Source: JAGTRP01 sp035655235
Lineage (GTDB): Bacteria; Pseudomonadota; Gammaproteobacteria; Burkholderiales; Rhodocyclaceae
DNA length: 11,973 nt
Assembly (NCBI GenBank): GCA_035655235.1
Contig: DASRUX010000113.1
Span: forward strand, 1-11,973
Direction: 5' to 3'
In this document: in pieces, positions 1-7,878 of the stretch
Layout of the letters: each line of letters begins with the position of its first letter
How positions within the stretch are numbered: the stretch's first letter is position 1
Made by a program: the position numbers and the translations under genes
Notes under the pieces: model-generated
The model's input: the letters and a program-made list of their open reading frames with translations, nothing else
Databases searched by the model: none
What the model was told of the DNA's origin: nothing

Positions 1-879
1 TACCCGTCCGACGCAGGAGGTGCCGGTGGAGGCGCAATAGCCGGAACTGGGGGTAATGGATGGCCGGTTGGCTGTGCAGGCCGTCGGCGGGGTCGGGGGG
101 GCGTAGGGCTGGGCACCGAGAAATTTCTGGGCCTCGAAAAACACCCTTTGCTCCACCCCATTCAACAGTTCCCGGGCAGTGATGTAAATGATCCGGTCAT
201 TCAGCCTGCTGCCGTCCCCTACCGGCCCAGCGATGAACGGCCCGGCGCTGTTGGCATTGTTGCCGGTGATGCCGTTGACCGTTGTCCCCTCCAGATACTG
301 ATTGGCCAATGTCGTGTTGTTCCGGTTCTGGCTCCCCACCGGCGTGCCCGGGGCGATGATGACCGCGGCGGCCTCCTCTCCGGTGGGGGTGAGCAGGGCG
401 CCGCTCCCGTCATAGACCAGCAGGGTGCCGACGGTATTGCTGTTGATGGGCGGTTCATTGCCCTGGCTGGCCTGGCGGAAATTGGGGGATATGACATACC
501 AGAGGGTATTTCCGTCGCCGTCGATGGTCTTGGCCATGCCCAGGGATTTCCAGGGCAGGCGGCCGATACGGGAGCCGGCGTTGGTGCAGGCAGCAACGCC
601 GCCAGCCCCGGCGGTTCCCTCGTTGGCCGTGCCCGGAGCGTTCCGGTCCGGACAGGGCAGTTCTCCCGGCCTGGCCATACCGGAATCGCTGCCATTGGCT
701 ACCGACCAGGCGATAAGGGCCTGTTTCGCCTCGGCCAGGGCCTGGCTCGTTTTTGAGGTATTGCCGGCGGATTGGGAGGCCTTGGCAGAAAGTTTGGAAA
801 CCAGGTAGGCCGAACATAGGGTGAACAGCAGGAGGAAGGTGACGAGGAGAGCGGCTCCTTTCTGGCGGGATGCAGTCAC
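1..879 (-). CDS. Large prepilin-like (PilX/GspK-type) minor pilin protein, C-terminus cut by window edge
   Basis: The reading frame stays open from a GTG at 879 to the window edge (293 codons visible). The start is GTG because it sits in a GTGA overlap with the stop of the upstream gene, has a GGAGGA Shine-Dalgarno 8 bases away, and gives a normal pilin-type N-terminus; the first in-frame ATG is near codon 68. The protein opens with a short basic leader ending K7-G8, then a hydrophobic helix at about residues 9-28 (AALLVTFLLLF), like a class III prepilin cut after Gly8. Position +5 after that site is Val, not the usual Glu, as in GspK/PilX-type initiators. The exposed part has LPCPD (74-78), IGRLPWKSLG (105-114) and LWYVISPNF (126-134), motifs I recall from large uncharacterised proteins of proteobacterial pilus operons; that is memory, not a search. 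Cysteines at 268, 282 and 289 could form disulphides. It is probably a minor or tip pilin; its exact role is unknown. Confidence 0.8.
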   Translation of the reverse strand, partial: MTASRQKGAALLVTFLLLFTLCSAYLVSKLSAKASQSAGNTSKTSQALAEAKQALIAWSVANGSDSGMARPGELPCPDRNAPGTANEGTAGAGGVAACTNAGSRIGRLPWKSLGMAKTIDGDGNTLWYVISPNFRQASQGNEPPINSNTVGTLLVYDGSGALLTPTGEEAAAVIIAPGTPVGSQNRNNTTLANQYLEGTTVNGITGNNANSAGPFIAGPVGDGSRLNDRIIYITARELLNGVEQRVFFEAQKFLGAQPYAPPTPPTACTANRPSITPSSGYCASTGTSCVGRV

Positions 880-1268
880 TTGGCTCGTCCTCCGGGCGCG
901 GTGGATCGGGGCGGCGAGAGCTCGCTGCCGCCCAATTCCGATTCCTCGCCCACCCTTGTCCGGGCCGTGGCTCCCGTCCGGGTATCCGTGATTCGGACCG
1001 CGGGCAGCGATGCCCGGTCGGTACGGGCGACGATGGCTCCCGGGCTGTTTTCGGTCAGGGGCTCACCGTTCAGCCAGATGGTGTTCTTGCCCGAGGAGCG
1101 GATAACGGCGCCGTCCACCCGGATGCGCTGTCCTGCAGGGGGTTGGGCGGTGTCGCCGCTGGCGGCAGGGAGGCTGGCGGGGGCAAAGAGGCGGCCGATG
1201 ACCGGCGCTTCTTCGGCAAGGCCGGTTCCTGCGTGGAATAGGAGAACAAGGAGGGCGGCATGTTTCAT
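876..1268 (-). CDS. mshK: MshK-like small periplasmic pilus-biogenesis protein
   Basis: 130 aa. Start chosen at 1268: it overlaps the previous stop as ATGA, has a strong AAGGAGGGG Shine-Dalgarno 5-6 bases upstream, and gives a clean signal peptide (about residues 1-18, Lys-His then a Leu/Val/Ala core, likely cut after G-L-A). The mature part is Pro/Ala-rich and then carries RIRVDGAVIRS (48-58) and a TIWLNGEPL segment (63-71). This resembles the 'short beta-strand, NG, turn' pattern of the MshK/GspC/PilP homology region, a small periplasmic domain that contacts the secretin. The C-terminal 30 residues are polar and Pro/Gly-rich, probably disordered. Position between the MshJ-like gene and a prepilin-like gene supports an MshK/PilP role in the alignment complex. 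Sequence similarity is weak and the name rests partly on gene order. A GspB-type periplasmic domain is the main alternative. Confidence 0.68.
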   Translation of the reverse strand: MKHAALLVLLFHAGTGLAEEAPVIGRLFAPASLPAASGDTAQPPAGQRIRVDGAVIRSSGKNTIWLNGEPLTENSPGAIVARTDRASLPAVRITDTRTGATARTRVGEESELGGSELSPPRSTAPGGRAK

Positions 1269-1900
1269 GACGCCCCTCCTTCGCCATCGGCTGTCGCGCG
1301 CTCCAGGGTGGTCCAGTCGATCAGGCACTCTGCCAGGATGCCGGCATAGGGCTGGCCTTCCTCCTGGGCGCGGGTGAGACGGCAACTGCGGACGATGGGC
1401 AGTGCATGGGCCTTTCGGGCGGAGGCCTCCAGGAAGTCGACAAAGACCGTTTCCCGCTGGAAGGCCGCCGCGAGCTTCATGGTCGATTGGCGGCGCCTGA
1501 ACAATCCTTCGTCGGTCGGGTTGCCGGCGGCATCCTGGCTCATGCCTGCCTGGGGCGCCAGGCTGAAGACCATGCCCGCCATGGGCAGCCGGTCCCGTTC
1601 TTCCTTCAGGGTTTCATGCCAGTTCAGGCGTTTCTCGTTGCCGATGATGGAGCGGTCGACCAGGTCGCGGTAGCGCGCCAGGTTGGTTTGCAATTCCGAC
1701 TGCTCATTCTCGACGTTGGCGAGGGTCTCCTGGGCGGCGCCTCGGACGGCCTCGGCTTGCTGGTCGGCTTGCCTGGCCGAGAGATTGAGCCAGTACGTCC
1801 CGCCGACTGCCGTCAATCCAGACACCAAGGCGACCAGGGCGATGATGGCCTCTCGCTGGTAATGGGGCCAGTCGGCGCGGGTCAGGCTCATCTTTTCCAT
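1265..1900 (-). CDS. mshJ: MshJ-like (PilO-like) inner-membrane alignment protein
   Basis: 211 aa, bitopic: a short cytoplasmic N-terminus, one membrane helix (about 18-38, AIIALVALVSGLTAVGG), a Gln/Glu-rich probable coiled coil (about 40-90), then a periplasmic domain. IIGNEKRLNWHETL (85-98) and the RSCRLTR...AECLIDWTTL region (170-200) fit the PilO/GspM-like layout of helix, coiled coil and small ferredoxin-like domain. The start at 1900 has a good GAGGG Shine-Dalgarno 4-5 bases away and overlaps the previous gene by 13 bases. A second ATG at 1891 forms an exact ATGA overlap like other junctions here, but its Shine-Dalgarno is poorer; it would give 208 aa. In type IV pilus machines this protein pairs with a PilN-like partner to couple the inner-membrane platform to the secretin. 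The name rests on topology and gene order. Confidence 0.72.
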   Translation of the reverse strand: MEKMSLTRADWPHYQREAIIALVALVSGLTAVGGTYWLNLSARQADQQAEAVRGAAQETLANVENEQSELQTNLARYRDLVDRSIIGNEKRLNWHETLKEERDRLPMAGMVFSLAPQAGMSQDAAGNPTDEGLFRRRQSTMKLAAAFQRETVFVDFLEASARKAHALPIVRSCRLTRAQEEGQPYAGILAECLIDWTTLERATADGEGGAS

Positions 1901-3435
1901 ATCACCCTCAATTTGAACGGCAGGCGCTCGGGGATGTCCTTGTCGAGGTCGACCTTCAATTCCTGGTCCGGGTTGATGTTGAAGGGATACTGGAGAACCT
2001 CGACTTCATTCTCCGGGTGGCGGATGGCGTTTGCCAGGTCGTCGGCCAGGGCGTTGGCCTTGCGGTAGCTGGGAGCACCGAGGATTTCTCCTTTGGCCAC
2101 CGCGACCCAGCGTTTCCCGGTCGAAGCGGGATCAGTGCCGTCGCTGCTGCCGGCCTGGGCCTGTTCGGCGGTAGCGGTGAACACGTCGTCGGAAACCACC
2201 CGTTTCGGATGCTCGCTGCTGGTCCAGCCGAGGGAAGCCAGTTCGGCCTGGGGCACCGCATCGAAGCCTCGGCTGATATCGGCCAGCAGGCGGCGGGAAG
2301 GGGCGTTTTCCGCCTGCAGACTGTCCGTCAGCCGGATGGCCTCCTTGACTTCTTCGACGGGGGCGCTGGTCTGTGGGTGCTTGGCGCGGACCTGCTCGAC
2401 CTGGGTGTCCAGGGCCTGGGTGGAGGCCCGGGTTTCCTCCGTACGCCGATGGTGGTCGAAGGCGCCATAGGCCAGCGCCGCCGAGGCGGCAGTGGCCGCC
2501 AGGGCTACGATGCCGCTGGCAGCCACCAGGCCTCGGCGTAGCCGATAGATGTGATGGTCGTGCCGGTCCCCCGGTGGGGCGAGATGATTGGGGAAGCCGG
2601 ATTGGAGCAGAAGGGCGATCAGGAGATCGTCCGCGCTCCGGCTGGCGCTTTCTTGCTTGATGCCCGCCAGCCGCGCCATTTCGCCCAGCCCGATGTGATG
2701 GAGGGTGAGGGGGCCCGAGGAAGGTTGGACGGCCCGCCAGGCCTCAATGCTGCCTTCGGGCAGCAGGCAGACCACGTCGATCGGGCTGTTGCGGTCGGTC
2801 AGCCGCAGGCTCATCAGGTATTGGTGGGTGCGGACGATTTCCTCGTGGGCGGTGCCGGCCAGGGCGTCGATCGCCCCCGGATGGACGGCGAGGCGGGAGA
2901 AGTTCAGTTCGCCGTCGCGGAAGTAAGAGATGCGGATTCCGCCCCGGCGATGGACTGTGAGCAGCATCAGGTGCGGGCTTTGGACCCGCAGGCGGCGGGC
3001 CAGGGCGCTCTGGAGCAGGGGGGCGCTGGCGATGCCGGACATGGGCAGGCGCCGTTTCTGCAAGGGCGCCAGCCAGGGATTCACCAGGTCCGGGTTGGTG
3101 ATGGCGGAAAGCAGGAGTTTTTCCTCGCCCCGCTGGCCCGGTTCTCGTCCGAGGGATGCGGAATGCCGGAAAGGCGAGCTGCGGAAGGCCTGGAGCAGCT
3201 TGCGCTCGTGGAGCGCCTGGCGGTCGCTGCCCCGCAGGAAGGCCACTTTCTCGAAGCGGAATTCCATTTCCACCACGTCGGCCAGCAGATGAAGGGGGCG
3301 GTTGCGGTCCAGGAATTCCGGGATGGATGCCGCATTCTCTTCTTCGAACTCCTTCACCAACTGCCAGTCGGCCTTGCCGACCTCGTAGAGGGCCAGGTGG
3401 TGGTCGGTCAGATAGCCGAAAAGACGGGCTGCCAT
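1888..3435 (-). CDS. mshI: MshI-like (PilM/PilN- or GspL-like) bitopic platform protein
   Basis: 515 aa. A cytoplasmic domain of about 300 residues is followed by a positively flanked membrane helix (about 303-323, LVAASGIVALAATAASAAL) and a periplasmic region of about 190 residues that begins with a likely coiled coil (330-385). This is the architecture of GspL and of MshI, where a PilM-like actin-fold cytoplasmic domain and a PilN-like membrane/periplasmic part are in one chain. The N-terminus (FGYLTDHHLALYEV) sits where PilM-type proteins have a glycine-rich nucleotide loop, but no such loop is evident. The start follows the platform gene by 7 bases, with a GAGGA Shine-Dalgarno just after that gene's TGA. 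It would anchor the assembly ATPase and platform to the MshJ/MshK-like proteins downstream. Family assignment comes from size, topology and position; the sequence itself is divergent. Confidence 0.68.
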   Translation of the reverse strand: MAARLFGYLTDHHLALYEVGKADWQLVKEFEEENAASIPEFLDRNRPLHLLADVVEMEFRFEKVAFLRGSDRQALHERKLLQAFRSSPFRHSASLGREPGQRGEEKLLLSAITNPDLVNPWLAPLQKRRLPMSGIASAPLLQSALARRLRVQSPHLMLLTVHRRGGIRISYFRDGELNFSRLAVHPGAIDALAGTAHEEIVRTHQYLMSLRLTDRNSPIDVVCLLPEGSIEAWRAVQPSSGPLTLHHIGLGEMARLAGIKQESASRSADDLLIALLLQSGFPNHLAPPGDRHDHHIYRLRRGLVAASGIVALAATAASAALAYGAFDHHRRTEETRASTQALDTQVEQVRAKHPQTSAPVEEVKEAIRLTDSLQAENAPSRRLLADISRGFDAVPQAELASLGWTSSEHPKRVVSDDVFTATAEQAQAGSSDGTDPASTGKRWVAVAKGEILGAPSYRKANALADDLANAIRHPENEVEVLQYPFNINPDQELKVDLDKDIPERLPFKLRVIWKR

Positions 3436-3442
3436 GGAGTCC

Positions 3443-4648
3443 TCAGAATTTGATCTTGCTGACCACGTCGTAAATGGGTCCGAGGACGGCGAACATGATG
3501 CTGCCCAGGACGACGCCGAGGATGACCGTCATGGCCGGCTCGATGATGGCCTCGACCTTGGCGATGTCTTCCCGGACCTCCCGGTCGTAGAAGTAATTGA
3601 CGTTGTCCAGGGCCTTGTCCAGGTCGCCGGTACTCTCGCCGATCCGGACCATGCGCAGCACCAGGGGCGGGAACATGCCGGTGCTCTGGAAGCCGTCGCT
3701 GATGGTCCTGCCGTCCAGGATGGCGTCCCGGGTCTTGCGGATCGCCTCTTCGATGACCAGGTTGCCGGCTACCTTTTCCCCCACCCGCAGGGCTTCCAGC
3801 ACGGTCACCCCGGCGGCGAACATCATGGAAAAGAAGCCGGTGAAGCGGGCCAGGGCAATCTTCTTCAAGATGGGGCCGACCATCCAGGTGTCGAGTTTCC
3901 AGCGGTCGATCCGGTAGCGGGCCTGGGGGCTGCTCCGGGCGTAGGAGACGAAGGACGCGACCAGGCCCGCCACGCCGATGGGGAGGGTGTACCAGTAATT
4001 GCGGAGGAAATCCGACAGCTTGAGCATGATGAGGGTAGGCAGGGGCAGCTCCTTGCTCATGCTCTTGATGAAGGTGGCCAACTGGGGCACGAGGTAAAGC
4101 AGAAGGAACAGGGCGACCGACAAAACCACCGTGCCCGCGAAGGCGGGATAGGCCAGCAGCTTCTTGGTCTGGGAGATGAGCTCGTCTTCCCACTTGAGTG
4201 ACTGGGTGAGCTTCACGAATACCTTTTGCAACTCGCCGCTGACCTCGCCCGCCTGGATCAGGCTGGTCATGACCGGCGAAAAGGCCTGGGGATGGCGGGC
4301 CACGGCTTCCGACAGCTGCTTGCCGCCCTGGATCGATTCCACCAGGTCGGCCACCATGGTCCTCAGGGCGCCTTCCTCAAGGGAATCACGCAGGTCCACC
4401 AGGCCGTCCAGGATAGGGACCCCGGCGGCAGCCAACTGCTCCATCTGGAAGCAGAAGGTGATCATCTCCTGGCGGCTGATCTTCTTCCTGCCGAACAGCT
4501 GGACGCGGGGCTTCACTTCCTTGGCCCGGACCAGTTCCAGTCCGAGCTTGGCCAGGCGGGTTTCCAGGTCGGTGTCGTTGGGGCAGTCCATGTCCCCCGA
4601 CAGGGTCCGGCCTTCGGCATCCACGGCCTTGTACCAGTAGAGCGGCAT
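3443..4648 (-). CDS. mshG: MshG-like type IV pilus platform protein (GspF/PilC family)
   Basis: 401 aa, normal length for the GspF/PilC family. The N-terminus MPLYWYKAVDAEGR is typical. Two GspF domains are visible: about 62-185 (FCFQMEQLAAAGVPILDGL) and 265-388 (ARFTGFFSMMFAAGVTVLEAL), each with the phenylalanine plus 'A-G-V-x-x-L-x-x-L' pattern and a GE-x(S/T)-G(D/E)L turn (GEVSGEL 134-140, GESTGDL 337-343). Membrane helices lie at about 171-192, 218-237 and 373-393, the last in the family signature IEPAMTVILGVVLG. This inner-membrane protein sits above the hexameric assembly ATPase and moves pilin subunits from the membrane into the growing pilus. The gene follows the ATPase gene after 6 bases; its own Shine-Dalgarno is weak, so translation is probably coupled to the upstream gene. 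The alternative T2SS GspF is less likely because the neighbours are Msh-type. Confidence 0.95.
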   Translation of the reverse strand: MPLYWYKAVDAEGRTLSGDMDCPNDTDLETRLAKLGLELVRAKEVKPRVQLFGRKKISRQEMITFCFQMEQLAAAGVPILDGLVDLRDSLEEGALRTMVADLVESIQGGKQLSEAVARHPQAFSPVMTSLIQAGEVSGELQKVFVKLTQSLKWEDELISQTKKLLAYPAFAGTVVLSVALFLLLYLVPQLATFIKSMSKELPLPTLIMLKLSDFLRNYWYTLPIGVAGLVASFVSYARSSPQARYRIDRWKLDTWMVGPILKKIALARFTGFFSMMFAAGVTVLEALRVGEKVAGNLVIEEAIRKTRDAILDGRTISDGFQSTGMFPPLVLRMVRIGESTGDLDKALDNVNYFYDREVREDIAKVEAIIEPAMTVILGVVLGSIMFAVLGPIYDVVSKIKF

Positions 4649-4654
4649 CGCCGG

Positions 4655-6349
4655 CTACAGCCTTGAGGTGAGGTCCACCACCCGGGAAATTTCCTCCAGG
4701 GAGGTGGAGCCGTCCAGGACGCGCCGGCTGCCGTCGTCGGCCAGGGTCTTGAACCCCTTGAAGAGCGCCACCTTGCGCAGCTCCTGGGAAGTGGCCCGGC
4801 GGGCGATCAGGTCGTCCAGCTCGGCATCCATCTTCAGGAGTTCCATGATGGTCATGCGCCCCTTGTAGCCGTGGTGGTCGCAGCGCTCGCAGCCCACCGC
4901 CCGGTAAAGCACCGGGCAGCCGGTGATGCCCAGGAGCTTGGCTTCGATCTCGTCGGCTTGGTAGGCCTGCTTGCAGTGGGGGCACAGCTTGCGCACCAGG
5001 CGCTGGGCCACGACCCCGATGATGTTGCCGGCCATGATGTCCGGCAGAACGCCGATATCGAGAAGGCGGGGGACGCTGCCGATGGCGCTATTGGTGTGCA
5101 GGGTGGAGAACACTTGGTGGCCGGTCATGGCGGCCCGGAAGGCCATTTCGGCCGTATCCGGGTCGCGGATCTCGCCCACCAGGATGATGTCCGGGTCCTG
5201 GCGCATCATGGAACGGATGCCGTTGGCGAAATCCATTTTCGCCGACTCGTTCACCGAGGCCTGGCGCACCATGGGCAAGGGGTATTCCACCGGGTCTTCC
5301 AGGGTCATGATGTGGACCCCTTCGGAATTCAGGTGGTTGAGGATGGAGTAGAGGGTGGTCGTCTTGCCGCTTCCGGTGGGGCCGGTGACCAGCAGGATGC
5401 CCTCGGGCCGGGCCAGCATCAGGCGCAGGAGGTCCAGGTTCTCGTCGGCCAGGCCCAGGCCGTCCAGGGGGACGATGGAGCGCTGGCGGTCCAGGATGCG
5501 GGCCACGAAGTTCTCACCCCAGGTGACCGGCTGCACCGCCGCCCGGAAATCCACCGGACGGCCGGAGATCATCATGGTAATGCGGCCGTCCTGGGGAGCC
5601 CGGGACTCGGCGATGTTCATGTTGGACAGCACCTTGAGGCGCACCAGCATGGCCGGCCAGTAGCTGATGTGCAGGCTCCTGATCTGGCGCAGGACGCCGT
5701 CGATGCGGTAGCGGATGCGCAGGAAGCGCTCTTCCGGCTCGATGTGGATGTCCGAGACGCCCTTCTGCACGGCGTCGGCCAGGATGGCGTCGATGAGGCG
5801 GACTACCGGCTGGCTGTACTCGGCATCGCCGGATTGCAGGCTGGCGTAATCGATCTCCCCGGTCTCGATCTCCCGCAGGATGCCGTCGATGGAAAACTCG
5901 TAGCCATAGAACTGGTCGATGGCCCGCTGCACCTCACCCTCGCCCACCAGACGCGGGGCCAGGGCGAACTGGCCCTTGAGGAGGGCGCGCAACTGGTCGA
6001 TGGCGACGATGTTGTTGGGGTCGGCCATTCCCACCACCAGGGTCTTCCCGTCCTGGTCGAAGCCCAGGGGCAGAAGCTTGTAGCGCTTCGCCATGTCCTT
6101 CGGGATGAGCTTCAGGGCGGTGTTGTCCGGGAGCATGTTGGCCAGGCTGACGGTCTCCCGGCCAAGGTTTTCCGACAGGGCGTCGGTGATGGTCTCCTCG
6201 GTGACGAAGCCCAGTTGCACCAGCAGCTTGCCAAGGGGGATGCTGGTGCGCTTCTGCTCCGACAGGGCGATGGTCAGCTGGTCGCTGGTGATGACCCCGT
6301 GGCTGACCAGCAGCTCCCCCAGTGGCTTCCGGCGTGCCTGGGCATTCAT
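4655..6349 (-). CDS. mshE: MshE-like pilus assembly ATPase with N-terminal MshEN domain (GspE/PilB family)
   Basis: 564 aa, the usual length. Residues 9-32 and 38-61 form the two 24-residue repeats of an MshEN domain (PLGELLVSHG... and PLGKLLVQLG...), separated by exactly 5 residues, as in c-di-GMP-binding MshE. The motor domain has a complete set of secretion-ATPase motifs: Walker A GPTGSGKT (323-330), Asp box TLEDPVEY (349-356), Walker B IILVGEIRD (388-396, Glu393 catalytic) and His box TGHQVFSTLHTN (409-420). A four-cysteine zinc site is made by C456/C459 and C487/C490, as in GspE/PilB extension ATPases and not PilT retraction ATPases. It hydrolyses ATP in the cytoplasm to drive pilus extension through the MshG platform. 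The start is an ATGA overlap with the previous gene, with GAGG 9 bases upstream. Oddity: the Arg that opens each MshEN motif is Pro here. Confidence 0.96.
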   Translation of the reverse strand: MNAQARRKPLGELLVSHGVITSDQLTIALSEQKRTSIPLGKLLVQLGFVTEETITDALSENLGRETVSLANMLPDNTALKLIPKDMAKRYKLLPLGFDQDGKTLVVGMADPNNIVAIDQLRALLKGQFALAPRLVGEGEVQRAIDQFYGYEFSIDGILREIETGEIDYASLQSGDAEYSQPVVRLIDAILADAVQKGVSDIHIEPEERFLRIRYRIDGVLRQIRSLHISYWPAMLVRLKVLSNMNIAESRAPQDGRITMMISGRPVDFRAAVQPVTWGENFVARILDRQRSIVPLDGLGLADENLDLLRLMLARPEGILLVTGPTGSGKTTTLYSILNHLNSEGVHIMTLEDPVEYPLPMVRQASVNESAKMDFANGIRSMMRQDPDIILVGEIRDPDTAEMAFRAAMTGHQVFSTLHTNSAIGSVPRLLDIGVLPDIMAGNIIGVVAQRLVRKLCPHCKQAYQADEIEAKLLGITGCPVLYRAVGCERCDHHGYKGRMTIMELLKMDAELDDLIARRATSQELRKVALFKGFKTLADDGSRRVLDGSTSLEEISRVVDLTSRL

Positions 6350-7878
6350 GGCGTCTGGGCCTCGATGCTGGCGAGCCGGGCCTGGGCGGCATTCCGGTCG
6401 AAGGTGCCGTTCCCGGATGACTGCTCCAGGGCCTTGCGGTAATAGGTGCGGGCCTGGGCGTACTGTCCCAGGTGGTCCAGGGCGACGGCCAGGTTGAACA
6501 GGTAATCGGCTGCCCGAGGAGCCAGGGTGACGGCCCGGAAGAAGGCTTCCTGGGCTTCGCCCCAGCGGTTCTGGCGGGCCAGCAGCGAGCCGAGGGCATG
6601 GTGGAGGGCCGCATTGTCGCCCCGTTCCTCGATCAGGACCCGCAGCCGGCTCTCGAAGGTCACCGGGTCCGCGGCGCCCCGCAGGAGGGCCAGGCCGGCG
6701 TTGGCGTCGGCATCCCGGGGATCGAGGTCGAGAAGTTGCTGGTAGCGGCGGGCGGCCTCCTCGGCATGGCCTTCCCGCAGGGCGGTCACGGCCAGCCCCA
6801 GGATCGCATCGCGGCTGCGCTGGTCGCTCTTGAGCGCTTCCTGGTACTGCTGCCGGGCAGTGCCCAGATTGCCGCTGGACAGGGCCGCATAGCCGGCCGC
6901 GGTGGCCGGATGGACGATGATGACCGTATCGTTCCGGCGGATGGAAACCGGGGAAGGTGCCGGGCGCGGGGAGAGGGGTACGGAGGGCTCGGTCGCCGCC
7001 CGGGGACGGCTGTTGGAGGAAAGCGGTGCCGGCGGCGCGTCACGCTCCTCAGTCTTGACCGCCTTGGGGGGCGGCGGTTCCTCTCGCGGCGGCTCCGCAT
7101 TTTCAACGGCGGCGGGCGTTGCCGGGGCATTTTCCTCTGGCGATGGGGGCGCGGCCTCGGCAGGCCTTTCCGAGGGAGGTGGCAACGCGATGGGGGAAGG
7201 GGAGGTCTGCTGGTCGAGCCAGAATAGCGCCCCGGCCGTGCCCAAAGCGACAACCAGAGCGATGCCGCCGAGTGCCAGTTGCCGTTTGCGTTGGGGAGAG
7301 AGCTTGGCTGGTGCTTGCGAGGCGCCCAGCAGGGTACGGACCCGCTCCCGTTGATCCGGATTGGCGAAAGGGGTGGGGGCGGGCTTGGCTGGCGGAATTG
7401 CTTCCCCGCGGGGAGTCGGTTCCACCCTGTCGGCCTGGGCGGGAGGTGGAGCAGGGGGCGTGGCCGGTTCGGCAGGGAGCGGTTCCGGCGCCAGGCTGAT
7501 GGATGGTTCGCGGGCTTGGGGATGAGGGGGCTGCTCCGGCGGAGATGGGATCGCCTCGGGAATTGGAGCGGCCGGCGGGGGAATGTCCGCCAGGGAAAGC
7601 TCCAGGGGCGGAAGTTCCGCCGGGGGAGGGGAGGCGACCGATGGTGGGGGCTCTATATCCCGGTTTATCGGGAGGCTCTCCTCCGCTTCCGTCGGAGCCG
7701 TCTTCTGCTCCGGTAAAGGCTCCAACGTCATGACCGGTTCGGCGGCGGCTGGGGCCGGCTCGGGCTCGGCGACGGGCGGAGCCGGCGGCGTTTCCTCTTC
7801 GGGCGGACGGGGAGGCGGGGGCGGCGGCTCCTGCCGTTGGCGCTCGGCCCGTTTCAGGGCCTCCAGCAACAGGCTCAT
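6346..7878 (-). CDS. mshN: MshN/GspB-like Pro-rich membrane protein with periplasmic TPR domain
   Basis: 510 aa. The first 12 residues, MSLLLEALKRAE, match the conserved cytoplasmic opening of MshN- and GspB-type proteins. Residues 15-180 are extremely rich in Pro, Glu and Ala. A basic patch (196-199) precedes one membrane helix (about 201-221, LALGGIALVVALGTAGALFWL). A second Pro/Glu/Ala-rich linker (225-315) leads to a C-terminal TPR region (about 325-490) with units such as GNLGTARQQYQEAL, GHAEEAARRYQQLLDLDPRDADA, NRWGEAQEAFFRAVTLAPRAADY and GQYAQARTYYRKAL. The likely role is to link the MshM ATPase in the cytoplasm to the secretin or peptidoglycan in the periplasm, by analogy with GspA-GspB; this is inference. 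The start overlaps the secretin stop as ATGA, with GGGAG about 7 bases upstream. Linker length probably varies much between relatives. Confidence 0.85.
   Translation of the reverse strand: MSLLLEALKRAERQRQEPPPPPPRPPEEETPPAPPVAEPEPAPAAAEPVMTLEPLPEQKTAPTEAEESLPINRDIEPPPSVASPPPAELPPLELSLADIPPPAAPIPEAIPSPPEQPPHPQAREPSISLAPEPLPAEPATPPAPPPAQADRVEPTPRGEAIPPAKPAPTPFANPDQRERVRTLLGASQAPAKLSPQRKRQLALGGIALVVALGTAGALFWLDQQTSPSPIALPPPSERPAEAAPPSPEENAPATPAAVENAEPPREEPPPPKAVKTEERDAPPAPLSSNSRPRAATEPSVPLSPRPAPSPVSIRRNDTVIIVHPATAAGYAALSSGNLGTARQQYQEALKSDQRSRDAILGLAVTALREGHAEEAARRYQQLLDLDPRDADANAGLALLRGAADPVTFESRLRVLIEERGDNAALHHALGSLLARQNRWGEAQEAFFRAVTLAPRAADYLFNLAVALDHLGQYAQARTYYRKALEQSSGNGTFDRNAAQARLASIEAQTP

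Noticed and set aside
148..817. Several overlapping open frames on both strands at the left end (for example 148-756 plus and 455-817 minus)
   Set aside because: They overlap the prepilin-like frame starting at GTG 879, which alone has a good start site, an operon-style overlap and a pilin-type N-terminus; the others have shadow-like composition.
1269..1385. Upstream start at 1385 for the MshK-like gene
   Set aside because: It would put 39 Arg/Pro-rich residues before a clear signal peptide; the 1268 ATG has an ideal Shine-Dalgarno and an ATGA overlap.
4871..6442. 523-codon open frame on the plus strand, antisense to mshE
   Set aside because: It has the same shadow composition with no motif, while the opposite strand encodes all Walker, Asp, His and zinc motifs of an assembly ATPase.
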